Assembly (NCBI GenBank): GCA_914767715.1
Contig: OU612065.1
Span: 9,674,001-9,738,000, forward strand
Length of the DNA stretch: 64,000 bases
Direction of reading: 5' to 3'
Source of the DNA: Membranipora membranacea
Lineage: Eukaryota; Bryozoa; Gymnolaemata; Cheilostomatida; Membraniporidae
Shown: positions 22,591-36,600 of the stretch, piece by piece
Numbering within the stretch: the first letter of the stretch is position 1
Layout of the letters: the number at the start of each line of letters is the position of its first letter
Made by a program: the position numbers and the translations under genes
The notes under the pieces: generated by a model
Database searches by the model: none
Seen by the model: only the letters and a program-made list of their open reading frames with translations
Told to the model about the DNA's origin: nothing

Positions 22591-22622
22591 CAAGGGTAAC
22601 AGGGTTCCCTGTTACTCCTTGG
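22591..22622. repeat. hairpin related to the AAGGAGT family
   Basis: CAAGG-GTAACAGGG, then TT, then CCCTGTTAC-T-CCTTG: the inner 9 bp arms are perfect and the outer CAAGG/CCTTG also pair, giving a 14 bp stem with one bulge. Confidence 0.5.
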
Positions 22623-23305
22623 TTGTAGTGATATATAATAAACTCGGTGTGGGAATTAATTCAAGTATTTTCTTTATTTTCCAGTTCATGATGCATAACA
22701 AATTGAAATAGCACCAGGTGACTGTGAAGGTTAATCATGAGCACAAAATAAATAAGAAATATAAATAGATTAATCGATCAATAATACATAAATAAAATTC
22801 AATAAATTAAAAACAAAAAAATATCATTTTGCGGAATTAGAAAAATGAGACAGATGACTGAACAATGCTAATAAATTATTAGGCATTGATGGCACATTGG
22901 AAAGGTAATGTCACAGATTATTGTGAAGTGGCTGATCTACCTAACATACAGGAATCGAGAGACTAAAACGGAGATTGAGTAAGCTGAGGTTGACCTTCTG
23001 AGTATCACAGGGCATCTATAAAAAATAAAGTGATTCATGAGATATAATGTGAACTGCTGGCAAAAGTACAAAATAAAACGGTGTGAATTATCAGTCAATT
23101 TGAAATTTAATTTGCTTTCAATTTGATGAAGTAACTGCCTACACCAAACATTAATTTCTTGATCTTCGAATCTTGCACATGATTGAAGGTTTATCGTTTC
23201 TCTAAGGTTGATATTCCCTATGCTGGTAATAAGGTCTTATAAATTGTATTAGTTTTAACATACCATGGATGGATGAGGTAGAGATGGTTGAGTAGAGATG
23301 AATCT

Positions 23306-24305
23306 TTATAAATCATCACCAATCAGTTTTAGTATATCGGCTATCATAGCTGGTCTCATTCTGTTCGGGTGCCTCAGTCTGTTTCTGTACCGAGATCGGT
23401 GAATTTTTATTGTAGGAAGGGTTACTGTTGATTCACTGCGTTGCTGATTCCTTAGACGTTGCATCCGTGTATATTTCATCTTTTGTAATATAGATGTTGC
23501 GACATCAACATTGTCCAGGCCCATTAGAGCTATATAAAGAAGAAAAACACTCTATAAACATACAATTTTTGTGTTTGATCTCGCTGCACCGTGTTAGCTT
23601 TAGTAAATCTATGCTGAATATATAGGATTTGGGTATTCCGGATTTGAAAATTATGCAAATGGGAACCTCTTGGGATCATTCTAAAAAATTGTCAAGGGCA
23701 TACTGATGATAGTCTTCAACTTTGAAGAATTTGTTATATATTTGAATCTCCCAATAATTCTCCCCTGTGTAATGAATGATCCATCTGTTGGGTTGAGAGC
23801 AGTTAATGATTAGGCTTGTTTGACCATTTTTGAAGTAGTTGAACAACAGATAAATTGTTTTATATTCATTCTAACAGCCAGACGGATATAGAATATAATA
23901 GCATTTTATATCTAGATAAGTGTTTTATTAGGGTTTTTGGTGGTTCATTCCACCCACTCCACTGTTGAAACGTCCTCTAAATAATTACATGACATTATTT
24001 GAGTGACGATGATAATAATACTTACATAGCCGTCTATATCTTTTTTGAGTCTCAGGTATACTGCTGTCCTCAGCTACAGATTTTGATAGAAGTTCACCTA
24101 GTGCTATATCTCTGCTGTGCAATTTTATAATTTTTGGTGTTGTGGATACGTGGTGATAATCCATAGATAGAATGTCTGCTGATGAGTGAACTGAAGACTG
24201 AGATTCGTAATTTGTTGGTTTGGCATAAACTCCTGTTTGCAATAGACCTATCAGCAATATTTTTGCAGCACTTAAAAGCTGTTTTTTATAATCCGACAAC
24301 TTCAT
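23306..24305 (-). CDS. small secreted cysteine-free basic protein, candidate peptide precursor
   Basis: Two exons, 24026-24305 and 23306-23529, with consensus splice sites (CTAT|GTAAGT ... TATATAG|CT), give 167 residues. I do not recognise the family. Residues 1-28 look like a cleavable signal peptide (basic start, AAKILLIGLLQTG core, VYA|K cleavage). The rest has no cysteine. KR and RR pairs at 88-92 would cut the protein; they are followed by a segment SLMGLDNVDVATSILQKMKY and then an Arg-rich part and a short hydrophobic end ADILKLIGDDL. The layout (signal, acidic/Ser-rich spacer, dibasic site, amphipathic C-terminal peptide) is that of a neuropeptide or hormone precursor. Any likeness to the CRH/DH44 helix (L-D-x-hydrophobic) is weak. 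A 3' splice site sits 17 nt before the ATG. An antimicrobial peptide or ordinary secreted protein remain possible. Confidence 0.55.
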
Positions 24306-24322
24306 CTTTATTCTGTCAGCTG

Positions 24323-27300
24323 CTGTAAGTAAAAGAAGAAATCATTTTTTGTTAGAAACAAGCAGTAAATATGTGCTTTGTCGCCCTGGTTATGAAGACA
24401 GTAGAGCTGTGAGGTTGATTCATTGCTGCCTCTACAAGGAAATTCCTCCACTGTTTCCCAAAAATATTCGCAGCTTACTATGTAAGCATTTCCCAAGTAT
24501 GATGAGGTATTTTTAGATCAAAACATCCAGTTTTGTGTTGATTGTGGTTCCAGAAATATGTTGTCACATGTCTGAAATGCTGTTATAAATCCTGTTAAGC
24601 TTACCTCTTATACTGGTCAAAGCTTTCCAGTATGTATTGAAAGTGTGAAATGTTCAAAGCTTTTGAGCTGAGACAATGCTCATGCGTACAGTACCGCTAT
24701 CTTATGTAAACTGATTACAATAGATACAGGCTAGCTGATTTTATATAGGCCAGGTCTTTATCTGATTTTTTAAGTGTGCTCATTAACAAGGCAGTATTAT
24801 TGATAAGGTGAGACCACTATGCATGACTCAATCATAGTGATGGTATCTATCGAGCTTTAGCATGCATTGATTTCATTCACGTATTGCATTTTTTTACTAT
24901 GACATATATTATTACCACCAAGACAAATGAAGCTCAGATATGCTGAAATTTGATGGTATATTTTATACTATTCGTAATAGTTCAGTATGTTTAATGTGTT
25001 TTACAATATTTTGGGCATAGTAAGCTTAACAGTATCTCAGTGGCCCAAACAAAAATGGTGCTGTTAAGATACTAAGTAAGCTACAATAACACAAAAATTC
25101 AGATGGTTATTCACACAGGCTCTAACAGCAAAAATGTAAATTCTTATCATTGCTGTTCAAAACAAAGGGACACGTTCTCTACAAAAACAGCTGAAATTAT
25201 TTCTAACACGCTGGATTTTTTTCCACAGTCTATTGTCAAAATTCTTGAAATTTTATTTTGTGCATTATCATCATTTCCAAATATTGGTGATGGTGCATTA
25301 AAAGTAAAACAACTTTACAAATGTGTTCCGGTGTATATATGAAGATTGGTGCTGAAGATGGAGTTTAGAAAATTGCAGCAAAGTGTCAAATAATAATCCA
25401 GACCCGGTAATTCAATTTCATGATGACTATTTTTAGAATGAAACCAAACGGTGCAGAAAATTAGGAAATTCACCATAAAGTGATTTTGAATGGAGCATAT
25501 AGGAACCATAATTATTAGCAATAACTAAAATAGATTCTTGATATTAGATTTCTAGAAAAATTAGCTCCTAGAATTACGCTAATTATTCTGCTTAAAAGAA
25601 TAATATATATTAAAGCAGCATGATGAAGAAACTTATTTATCACACTCTGCTCCAGGGGAGGAAAACAATTCTAAAAAATGTAAGGACACCACAGTGGTAC
25701 TGAGTAATGGTTCATGTATGGTACTGAAGTGGCAAAAATAGGATATCTGCCAATATTAAAGACACAGCGATTTGAGTAGCAGTGAAAACTATTGGCTGTG
25801 CAACCAAGGAGGTGCAACTATAAACCTAGTGCAGTATGTCATACAAATGTGAATGGTTGATATATTATCTGATTAGTGGTTCAGTGCCCGCCCACTGAGC
25901 TCGGAGAAGGAGAATCTAGTTCCGTGTACCATAGTGTACCCAGTAATAGTGGGTAAGCATCACTGGGTCATAGTCATATGTCAAGAAAACTATGACCAAT
26001 TAAGAAGTCATAACCAATCTGAAGACATTATTGGCTTTGAACATAAATCTCAAGTGAAATGATTTTGCTTCTTGCAAAAAGGGTTTCCCAGCATAGAAAA
26101 CTTTAGTGCAATGCTAGAGTGGTTTTATTGAGAAGCCACACCTCTATCATTGGTCCAACGCCTCTATTTATTTCCCCATTGCTTTATATGCAAACTATGT
26201 TGACTTGTCACCTCAATAGGCCTGCTTCAGGTTCTTTCAATTCTTTAACCATACCACTCAAAATGATGGTATACTTCTGCTCTTCCATATTGGTGACTAT
26301 GGGTTGAAAATTCATTGTCAGAATTTTTCAGTGGCCCCATATGTAAGACCATTGCATTTATCACACATTTCCGGTCTAATTTTCATTAGCCAAACCGTAT
26401 GCATTGATCTTCCTAAAATGATTTTGCAAAAAGAATTTCAAACTTTAATTCAATAAATTTCCATTGCAAATACATCTGAAAATATTAACAGGGTTCAATA
26501 TCACTGATAGCAGTGCTTTTGAATTGGCTACACCCTCATTTGTCATCATTATACTAATCATTTTATTTTGGAGGATGGGTGCAGCAAGTTCACCTTCACC
26601 CAATTACAGGCGTATTACCATTATAATCTCAATATATATCTGGTGCGAGCTAGAGGAACGATGCTTAACAACGATTCATGTTTAAACGTTTCTTCATTTG
26701 AGCTTCAAAAAATAATTTTTGTTTTGCTTGCCAACCAATGGTTCTAGTGGTTTTTAGCTGGCTAGGGGCCATCACTACATATCTTGCTCATTGAAATCAC
26801 TCAAGAAATCAACAAATTTTTGGTATATCACCACTTTACTGTAATATAATGGTCTGAACTGTCTCCAATACCAATCCACTGTAAAGAGAATCCCTATCCC
26901 CTTGGTCTAAAAAAAAGAAAGTATACCACTTTGCTTTTACCTGCTGGTTCTTGCTGGTATGTGTATGCACAATGCCTAGCAAGTACCACACTCATCCAGG
27001 CAGCTTGGGCAGGAACTAGCTTTATGGAGATAAACATCAACTGATCAAGTTAACTGACCAACAAAACACACTCTACCAATTGAACCAATACTTTCAACAA
27101 ACCTTTTTTTTTTGCTTTCCTTTGGCGGCAAATATACTCCCTCTATCCATGGTCCATAGTGGTGGTTAATAATCATGTTTCGTCTCAATCAAATTATTCT
27201 TTTTTTTTTGGGTACAAAATATCAGTTTCTGACCCTCAAAACATATTTCAGAAGCCGACATAACAACAAGACACCTCAGCCCTTTGCCTGACCTCCTTTT

Positions 27301-27615
27301 TCCATGATCAAAGATAGAAAAGTGGCATATATATACAGATTGCTAAAGAAAAAGTGTTGAGCTTGGCCTAAGTGATGCTTGCACACTACTAAACTATTGG
27401 CGTGTTTCAAAATGACCAATTTTTTTCTGAAATTGTGGTGTTACAGATGTACAGACATCTAGTAGCATGATGCTTTTGAGTTCCTAAATCCATCTTAATT
27501 ATGGAATATTGAGATCAGATTCCTCTCCTCATAACCTCAGTTAGATTACTGGATACTTTTAGGAACACTGGTGTATTGAATGGTGAGCCAATTTTCCAGT
27601 TTGTGATCTATTCAG
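24323..27615. other. intergenic stretch, nothing recognised
   Basis: No protein similarity, no clear repeat and no RNA gene were found. The 5' leader of the secreted-protein gene (minus) and the promoter of the kinesin gene (plus) should lie here, since the two are head to head. Confidence 0.45.
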
Positions 27616-27631
27616 AGCAGATAGCCAGTAC

Positions 27632-27655
27632 ATGACTGACAGAGGTGATGGCTGA
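27632..27655 (+). promoter_or_regulatory. upstream ORF overlapping the kinesin start codon
   Basis: An ATG at 27632 opens a seven-codon frame that ends in TGA at 27653-27655, overlapping the main ATG at 27648 in another frame. If it is in the mRNA it would reduce or regulate initiation on the kinesin. It lies downstream of the 3' splice site at 27615, so it should be in the mature leader. Confidence 0.5.
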
Positions 27656-30600
27656 AGACAATGTGAATGTTGCTGTGCGGGTGAGTATGACTTAATACCT
27701 TCCATCAGGTGCCATCTTGGTTGACGTACAAATGTCAAATCAGTTGAAAAGTCGCTGTAAATATATTTGTCTAAGCATATTCTAATGTTTTGTTCTGAAA
27801 TGAATTGTTACACATGTATGTGATTTCTGTCAGGTGCGCCCACTGCTACCAAAAGAAAGGTTATCTGGAGAACAAACTTGTGTTAAGGTGCTAAAAGACT
27901 CAAATCAGATTCTAGTTGGGAAAGACAGACTTTTCACATTCGACCATGTAGTGTCATCCAAAGAAAAACAGGTACTGTTTCAACCACATGTTGATGGGTA
28001 TGTTGACACTATCTCACTGTTTTGAGATGTCTCAATGGTGTAATCATGCCTCGTATGACGTTTTTGTGATGTATTACAAGTATAATACTTATACTCAATT
28101 AGTATTCAGCTCATTTTATTGAATCAATGGTGTACCTTTGGTAATAACATTTTCTATGTGAATGCTTTCAGGACTTTGTGTATGATAAGTGCGTAGATGA
28201 ACTGGTATCCAGCTGTTTGGAAGGTTTTAATGCTACTGTATTCGCATACGGCCAAACAGTGAGTACGCAATCATCTTAAGTATGGCATTAAACCATCTTG
28301 GCTTCAAGCTTGACCATATCTAAATTACTCAATAGACCTTTCCAGCCATAAAATTAGTTACAATTACATCGCGATACAACATCTCATTCCTTGTCCGTGA
28401 TCTCATATCTGGCTTGATATAAACAAAACTGAAGAATATATTATGTTGTAAAAGTTGGGAGCTCCAGAAAATTGAAATAATCTAAATTTTTTATGACATG
28501 CAATATATTTGCTTATTTTCTGAAATTCCGACTCTGGTTTATGTTCTGTATATCTCAATCGTGTGATGTAGAACATAATACAATGTCATGTGCCATGGAT
28601 GTGTCATAGATGTGCTTAGCTTGAGGCATCTGTCATTACTTGGTATTTATAATTAGGGATCTGGGAAGACATACACTATTGGCGGTACCAACACTGCAAC
28701 ACATACAGACGATGAGATGGGAGTTATCCCTCGTGCATTGCAGAGAGTATTTCTCATGATTGATGTGAGTATGACTGATTATGTTATTGTATCCTAAGAT
28801 GCTGATACTGTACATATATTATTATAAACTGGATGATAAAGCTTAAAAACTAATACGAGAATTAAAATGAAGACTAGTTGATCAATGATTTCAAAATAGC
28901 CTCTTCTTGTTGCGCAATTTCAGCAAACAGAAGCCATTTTCTTACACTTTTGTTTCCTAATTCCATCGCGAGTCATATCAGATGTTACATTTCGAATTCT
29001 ATAATGATGACGTCAAAACTGCTATTACCCATCAGCTGTCTCCATGCAGCACCTCACAATGCTGTCTATTTACTATTGTTTGTTTACATAACATATTAGT
29101 GAGAAAATATTTCATATTATTTTATTTCAATTTTCAATAAATTTTGAATGTAGCGGAATTTGTACTGAAAGATTAATACCTTAAAAATCTATAAAAGTAA
29201 TATTGAGTCAATGCACGGCATGTGGTATCTCTGACTCTGCCACCCACATACACTCGTATGATTTTCATATAAAACGTGAGTATTGTTTGACAGGCCTATT
29301 TAATTCGCTTTATGCACTTGTGTTCTCTTGAGAGATTGATTTTGGGCTTCCTATTTTTAATAATGAATAAGATGAGAGTTTATTAATAGCCTCCCACTCT
29401 CTTTACACAGCAACATTGTTACAATATTTGATGTTGCAAATTTAGATCGTCACTATGAAATGTGACAGGAATATCTATACAAAGCTGTTTTAATAAAGCA
29501 ATCCTGTCAGTTATTTCTTTCCGGCCTGTGACATTGTCCACCCCGAAAACTAACAAAGCTGATGTATTGACATTCTTGATCATAAGACCTTTCTCAAGGT
29601 GTGAGTCAGCGATTTACAAATACAATTTCCTGTCATTTTGAAACAATTTAATGCTATGTTAAAATTTAGGACACTCCGAAGAAGTTGTTGTGTAGTTGAA
29701 GCGTTAGAAATTCTGCTATACTGTTACCCCTCAGAATTATGGAATGAATGAGTTTGGCAGTTTAATGGTACCTTTGTATAGTGCGAATGCCCTATTGGGT
29801 AATGACTGGCTCAGGGGTTTGTGCGCTCCCTAAGGAGAGGATTTTTAAATAAATCACGCATATATTCAGTAAAGGAGTTTTACAATCGATTTTAATAAAA
29901 AATAGGTTAGGTGACATACAGCTGATCGAGAAGATTAGATTATCTATGGAAAATGAAACAAATTTTGTTGGCCTTTGAAAAGTGGATTTCTTTTTTAGGT
30001 TCTAACCTATGAGTTTCCCTTATATTTCCACCTTTACCTTGTCATGGACAATGATGAAATAACATCTCATTTCAGAAATTTCAACTTTTTTGATAGGAAG
30101 GAAGAGAACAAGGAATAGACTTTCAGGTCTCGGTCTCGTATCTGGAGCTTTATTTAGAGGATCTGCGGGATCTGTTAGATGCCAGTACAAACAGTAGGGA
30201 TATAACTATCAGAGAAGATGACAGCGGTAACACAGGTGAGATATTATTATAATATGTGTCAAAAGGTAAACAATGATGTTATAAGAGTCATTGGCTGTTG
30301 TTTTTTTTCATGGCCCATAGTATAGACAGTTTTCTGAGCTCTGATTTAGTCCTCAGTTCGGAGCTTTCCTCTCTCCAGTTTGGTACTTTTAACCCACGCC
30401 GCATAGGAAAAACGTTCTGAAAAGAGGGTTATCTCGATAACCGCTTATAAAAGGATAAAAATTATTTTTGATTCAGAATCTGCAGCATTGAAAACTGGTA
30501 TGGACATAGTTTGGGAAATCATTTTGTATTTGGATAGTCAATTATAGCATTTTCTACCTGTTTTGCGGAATTTTTCAAGAGGTTCATCACTAAAATTAAG

Positions 30601-33600
30601 ATATATCAACATTCAAGCCTCCAATGATTTGGAAACCCCGTCTCACGGGGTTTTCAATGGTGCAGACTCTGAATCAAAAATCATTTTTATCCTAACATAA
30701 GCGGTTTTCAAGATAACCCTCTTTCAGCAGGTTTTTCCTATGCGGCGTGGGTTACTGTTTCACCTCAACATTCTTTCAATCAACTACAAACACACATAAG
30801 ACCTCACAAACACCATGTCCAGCGTCATTTCACTATTACAATTTGCCTTGATGACTGGTCTCCTTCTCTTCATCCCTAAGATTATATCCACAATATTTTA
30901 CATGAAGTCCTGCTAAACTAGCTATATTAATAGAAAAGACCATCATGACGAATTTTTGCTACTCAAAATAATGCTATCTGCAAAATAGCAAAGATCATAC
31001 TCTCCTTGGGCTATACCGTTATGGCTACTCTGAGTGTTATTTAGGTTATAGGTTAGATTGCATAATACACATGCATTTTTCCCTGGAGGCGTAACAAGAA
31101 CTCTCCCCCACATCTCTTCCTTTCTCTTAATGACGTTTTGTCTTCGTACTCTAAGCATAGAGATATTCAGACTTCGGAATTTTTGCTTGGCATTTGCGTT
31201 TCCTTTGTCCCTTAAGGCCTCCCTTTGCTGAAAGAGTTGTCCATGGTTCAACAGCAAGACTACATGACATGGGCTAGTTTATGAACTATGCGTCAGAAGC
31301 TTAGACTAGAGAGCAATCTTTTTTTGCCATTGGAAAATTTGCATCCCTGGCTCTCATATACATTTATGGCAAGCATGACGTTTATGTTGCCAAGGAATTT
31401 TCATCAATGATCACGTTTTTTGCTTGTTCAGTTTCTCACCTGCCCGCTAAATGTAGCCTATATCCATAGCAACTGAAGAGTATTGTTTTACTGGATCAAA
31501 AACAGATGACCTTGTCATCATAAAACTAATGCCTTTATTGCTTTGAACATCAAACTAACATCAAACACTCAACAATTAAATCGATCTATTGTTTTGAGCT
31601 GTCTTGTTGTGCCACTCCTGTTTCTTGAAATTTGCTCAAATTTGTTGACATTCACTGACAGCAACTAGACAACAACTATTATTTTCATTTTGTTTTCTTG
31701 TCTTTCAGTTGTTTCTGGTATGAGGGAGGTACCATGTAAGACCATAGATGAAGTATTATACTGTCTGCAGCACGGATCCGCTGCTCGACAGACTGGATCT
31801 ACTCAGATGAATGAACATTCCAGTAGATCTCACTCTGTCTTCACTGTAACCCTCGGTCAGTCCTACATGTGATTTCATATATGAATAAGTTAAATATAAG
31901 CGTATGTGCTGTTAAAAAGGCAATGCTTACACATATTACTGGCTTTATAAGGTGATAAAAAAGCCTTGCTCACACGTAATTTATATCTCTGGGTCTCTCA
32001 CAGTTTGCACAGGCTCAGATACTAATCCTGATACGGTTAGTGTGAGATTCTCACTCATAAAGCATGAAACAAGTCTACACACCTCATGTAGTTGGCAGCA
32101 GACTATGCCCAATGTTTGCTATTGAGACTTTAGGAAAGGATAGACACCAAGGGAATAAAAATACCGCTGATACATTTTTACAGTGGACGAAGTCATCGAT
32201 AATAGTATGCCACAAAAACTGGTCACGGCAACAAGTTGTAAAATTAGACCAAGCAAATCTATAATAATATGATTTTTCATTGATGGTAGCCAATGACGTA
32301 AAAGGCTTACTCTGTTTGTATACATGGGAGGTTTATGTTAAATTGCAGTCAATCATCTATTCTTTATCTGTAATGATTGTAGTAAATTTTTTGTTAATTA
32401 CTGGAATTTGCCACCTGTAATATAAATTTTATCTCCTCATAAATTACAGTAACTGCTCCCGAATGACTAGTTACACCTAATGATAAATCCCATAATACAG
32501 TCAAAAACAAACATCATGTTTAGCTAAACTATTCTACTACAATTTTTACTGAATTTTTATGACGTTTTAATGATCATCAATGTTGACACTCAGGGGTGTG
32601 ATTGATTCAATCACATAATTCACTTTTGTGTAGGGATGACCAGCATTGGTATTCCTACTTCCGAGTGACACGTCGCTACTTGCATTTTAGTCACAACTGA
32701 GAATTTATCTTCAATCTCATGACAGGCATGATGATATCATGTGCCTCCGTCACAAGCGATTTTGTGAACAGACCAGGACATGTGCATCTCACTGTTTTTT
32801 AAGCTCATGTGGATGTTTTAATCAGCCTATTTATCCATTATAATATATTTTGTATAGATAGGATGTACATTTGTACTTTTCTTTGTTTCAGAGCAGCAAT
32901 GGAAAGCAGAGGATGTCATTCCACCAGCCACAGCTGATGACGTGACTTCAGGTAAGTCTAACCCTTAGCGACAGTCTGACCTTTCTCCTCTTGAATGCAG
33001 GGAATGTACATTCAGGGTAACATTTCAAGAGGTGTTTTAGAGCTGGATGTTCATTAAACCATGATCCGGGTTGTCCCTCTTACTGTGATCATGATCTTCT
33101 TACAGCAATAAATCAGCTCAGATCGAGGAAACAAAAATTAGTGTGGTATATTGACGGAAGTTGCCACTTTTGTCATTGCATTTGTATAAACTCTTAGTCC
33201 ATTAACGTCAGGATGATGATAGGACTGAAGCTCTGTAAGATTGGAGATATTACAATGTTATTTTGAAACCTAGCAATGATATCAAATTTACATAGAAAAT
33301 TGTTTATTGTCCCTTTTAATAGAGTGTTGTAAGAGCTAGAAATTGTTTTAACAAACCAGGGTTTCTTATTTCCTTTATAATTTGTACTTAAACATGTTAT
33401 ACACATTTTTTAACTTCCGGGCAATATTTTCCCTGTTTTGTAGAGCAATATCATTACATATGTTCAAAGTTCCACTTTGTTGACCTTGCTGGCTCTGAGA
33501 GAGCACACAGAACTGGTAATGTTGGTGATAGATTTAAGGGTAAGATACATATGTGGCTATATGAACTTCGGCCATGGTGGGGGCAGGGCATTAAAATATG

Positions 33601-36600
33601 AAAGTTAAATATTTATCGGTGATTCGATAATCGCACTGTAGATGTATGTTGCTTTTATGCTGCAGGATGATTGATGGTTAAAAACTGTTTTTGGCTAAAT
33701 TTGCCTCATATCCTAGTTGGCTTTTGACGACCACTGTGGAATTTCGTCTGATATGAGAAGCATTGTGAGAATTCAATTTACTTGACTATCATGATGCCAA
33801 ATTCTCAAACCTGTTTGGCTGAGAAGTCAGGATCTCTGACTTAGGATTAGCTGTCCTATGTAAGACCAATGATATCGCTAATCATTAGTGCACATCTTTT
33901 ATTACCAAAAAACCAATCTCCAGTCTAATACTTAGACCAAGATCAAACATAGAATTTGACTTGCACTGACAGGAATACACCCAAGCAAAAAATCCCTTTA
34001 TTTAGTCAGTTTGAGGTGTAAGATTAGCATTGATCTCAATATTGATGATCTTTTATGTACATAACTGGGCATTCACTAATATAGGGCAGGTGATACATTG
34101 CCAAACAGTTGAGCAATGTTGTTGATTTATTACCCAGACTTGCGTTGGAGATATTCAGACCGATTCCCACGGTAATAAATTTTATTTATATCAAAAAGGT
34201 GACAAATTATTGGACATTAAGTAATAATTACTCGGAAAATGCTGGTGGGCACATATAGCTGGAAAGGCAGGTTATATAGATCATGGATTCATTCGAAATG
34301 TCTTGGAAGTGTGTTTGAAATTTGTCAATATGTTTTTGAACCATTGCTGAAATGTAACTTGTGAGAATTAGAGTTTTGATGCTATCTCTCTCTAACATAT
34401 CAGATTACAAGCGGGTTTAGGGTCGGTCTCCTCTACATATCACTGCTCATCTCTTGAACTATCCAAACAATGTAATTAAAATTATGATCAAAGCAATGAA
34501 ACATTATTTAATGAATCTGTATGCTTCAATCAGGCCCGAAAATCATTCTCGCTGAGATATTTCCATGTGGATATACCCACATTTCAAAGGTTGACTTTTT
34601 GTCAATGGAGCTCAATTTGTAAACTTTTCAACTCTGGAGATGCAACATGAACAATTGACAATGATAACAGCTTGTTGAGGATGAGGATGATGATGCAAAG
34701 AAACCATATAAGCAGGATATATCTGTGAATATAAGCAGCTACTTTGTCAACATTTTCCAAATTTATTCACACAGGCAACCCATTTGAGCCTTCATTGAGA
34801 TTATCAAAAAACTGGTCTTTATCCCTCTAGAATTACATAAATCCCACGCCTGTGTGCACTACGGCCTATGTGAATAGAGAGTTGTCCTAAAATGGAGTAT
34901 TGATATGTTGTAAAATGTCATTTTATTTAACTCTTTCACGCAAATATGCGCTTTACACGTTTTCTTACCATTGTATAACTTGTATTGATATTTTAGAATC
35001 AATCACTATAAATACTGGACTTTTAGCGCTTGGGAACGTCATCAGTGCATTGGGTGACCCAAAGAAGAAGTCATCACATATTCCGTATAGAGATTCAAAA
35101 ATAACTAGGCTACTTAAAGATTCACTGGGAGGCAATTCCAAGACTCTGATGATTTGCTGTATCAGTCCTGCCGCAAGAGACTTCGACGAGACACTCAATG
35201 CATTGAAATACGCTAATCGGGTAAGATACAATTGTGTATACAGTTACAGATCATCTCACCTCATCCCTGAAGAGTGCAAGTGATAGATAGACGGAAGTCG
35301 TCACACAGTTTGCTAGTGGGCGTCAATATTTTTATTTTCATTACAACATTGACCGGAGCATTCACAACCTCATCCTTTCAGGAAAAGAAGATAGATTGGA
35401 TTGAACTGGATTTATTGTCTCTTATTTATGCCCAAGGCCTTGTGATGTATAGCAGGCTATCATTATCATCACACCATAATGATTACAATATCCAGATCAC
35501 TGTCGAAAAAAATCAATATTGAATGTACTAATTAGGTGTTACTTTGTATTTTTTTGTATCTCCGGTATTTTTGTCTAAATAATGTACACAAAGTTGTATA
35601 TTTTGGTCCTCCTGAACAGAATTTGGTTTTCTCCAGACCAATATTTATCCTACGCAGGCCAAACCTGATGTTGTTGTCTATTTTAACTCCTACTCTCCGG
35701 CATCACCAGCGACTTTTTTACACTCTTGGGAAATATGATACTTTATCTGAATTTTTTTTTCAGGCGAGAAACATTCAAAACAAACCGGTAGTTAACAGGG
35801 ACGTACAGTCCATCCGTATGGAGGAAATGCAGAATGAGATACAGGTAACAGTTCATATCAGAATTTTAATCCCACTCTATAGACTAAAGCCAATGTTAGC
35901 AAACTGCTGTGTACAATGATTTACGTGGAATTAGGTAGGCTGGAAAGAAGTCATCCGGAATCTTAGCTTCTATTTTGAAGCTGTTATTATGTTTCAACCC
36001 ACTTTTATGAAAGATTTTGTGCATTGAAAATCACAGGTTTTATGTGCTTAAAAAAATAACCTGGTTTAGATATGTATATAAATTCAGAAAGCCGTAAGGT
36101 TTTAGATATTAATTTATCATAATTTTTTGCAGATTGTTACCTTGGAAAACAGCTAATATGCGACAAATTGAATATGTATATGTATCTATCTTATATTCAT
36201 GTAAAGATTGCTGGAGAGCAGCTAAATAATAAGTGATTTACATTTACAATGACAATTTATGGCCCATGATTACCTTGTATATTTATGTTAGAAGCTTCTT
36301 CCGTATATGACTACCCCTAGAAACAGATATGAAGTTGGAACGAAAAAATGTATTATTCACTCCATGGAAATTTCGTATCATCAGTTTGAGTCATGATAAT
36401 CTTAGCCGACCAACTCGTTGTCATGATGACGCCCATGAAAAACTTGCACACTGACATCATGACATTGATCTATAGGCTATTTCCTGACTTGTGGGAGTCT
36501 ACAAGACATGGCATGATGCCATTTAATTCTTCACCAATTAGCTAGCTCCTGAATTGTCATAGACATAAATAAAACAGGTCTTTTGTGCTTCATAAAAGGC

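Larger units (their letters stand above)
20184..23305. other. intergenic stretch with hairpin repeats, no recognised gene
   Basis: No convincing exon was seen on either strand. It holds a 14 bp perfect hairpin (20298-20349), two diverged copies of a compound hairpin (about 20770-20890 and 21375-21505) and a small hairpin at 22591-22620. The A-rich part 22740-22830 is simple. Confidence 0.5.

Noticed and set aside
24308-24496. 62-codon minus-strand frame just upstream of the secreted-protein gene
   Set aside because: It ends before that gene's ATG in another frame and crosses the acceptor at 24323, so it is probably intron or leader sequence.
28878-29099. 73-codon open frame in kinesin intron 4
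   Set aside because: No similarity; intron continuity is required by the flanking motor-domain exons.
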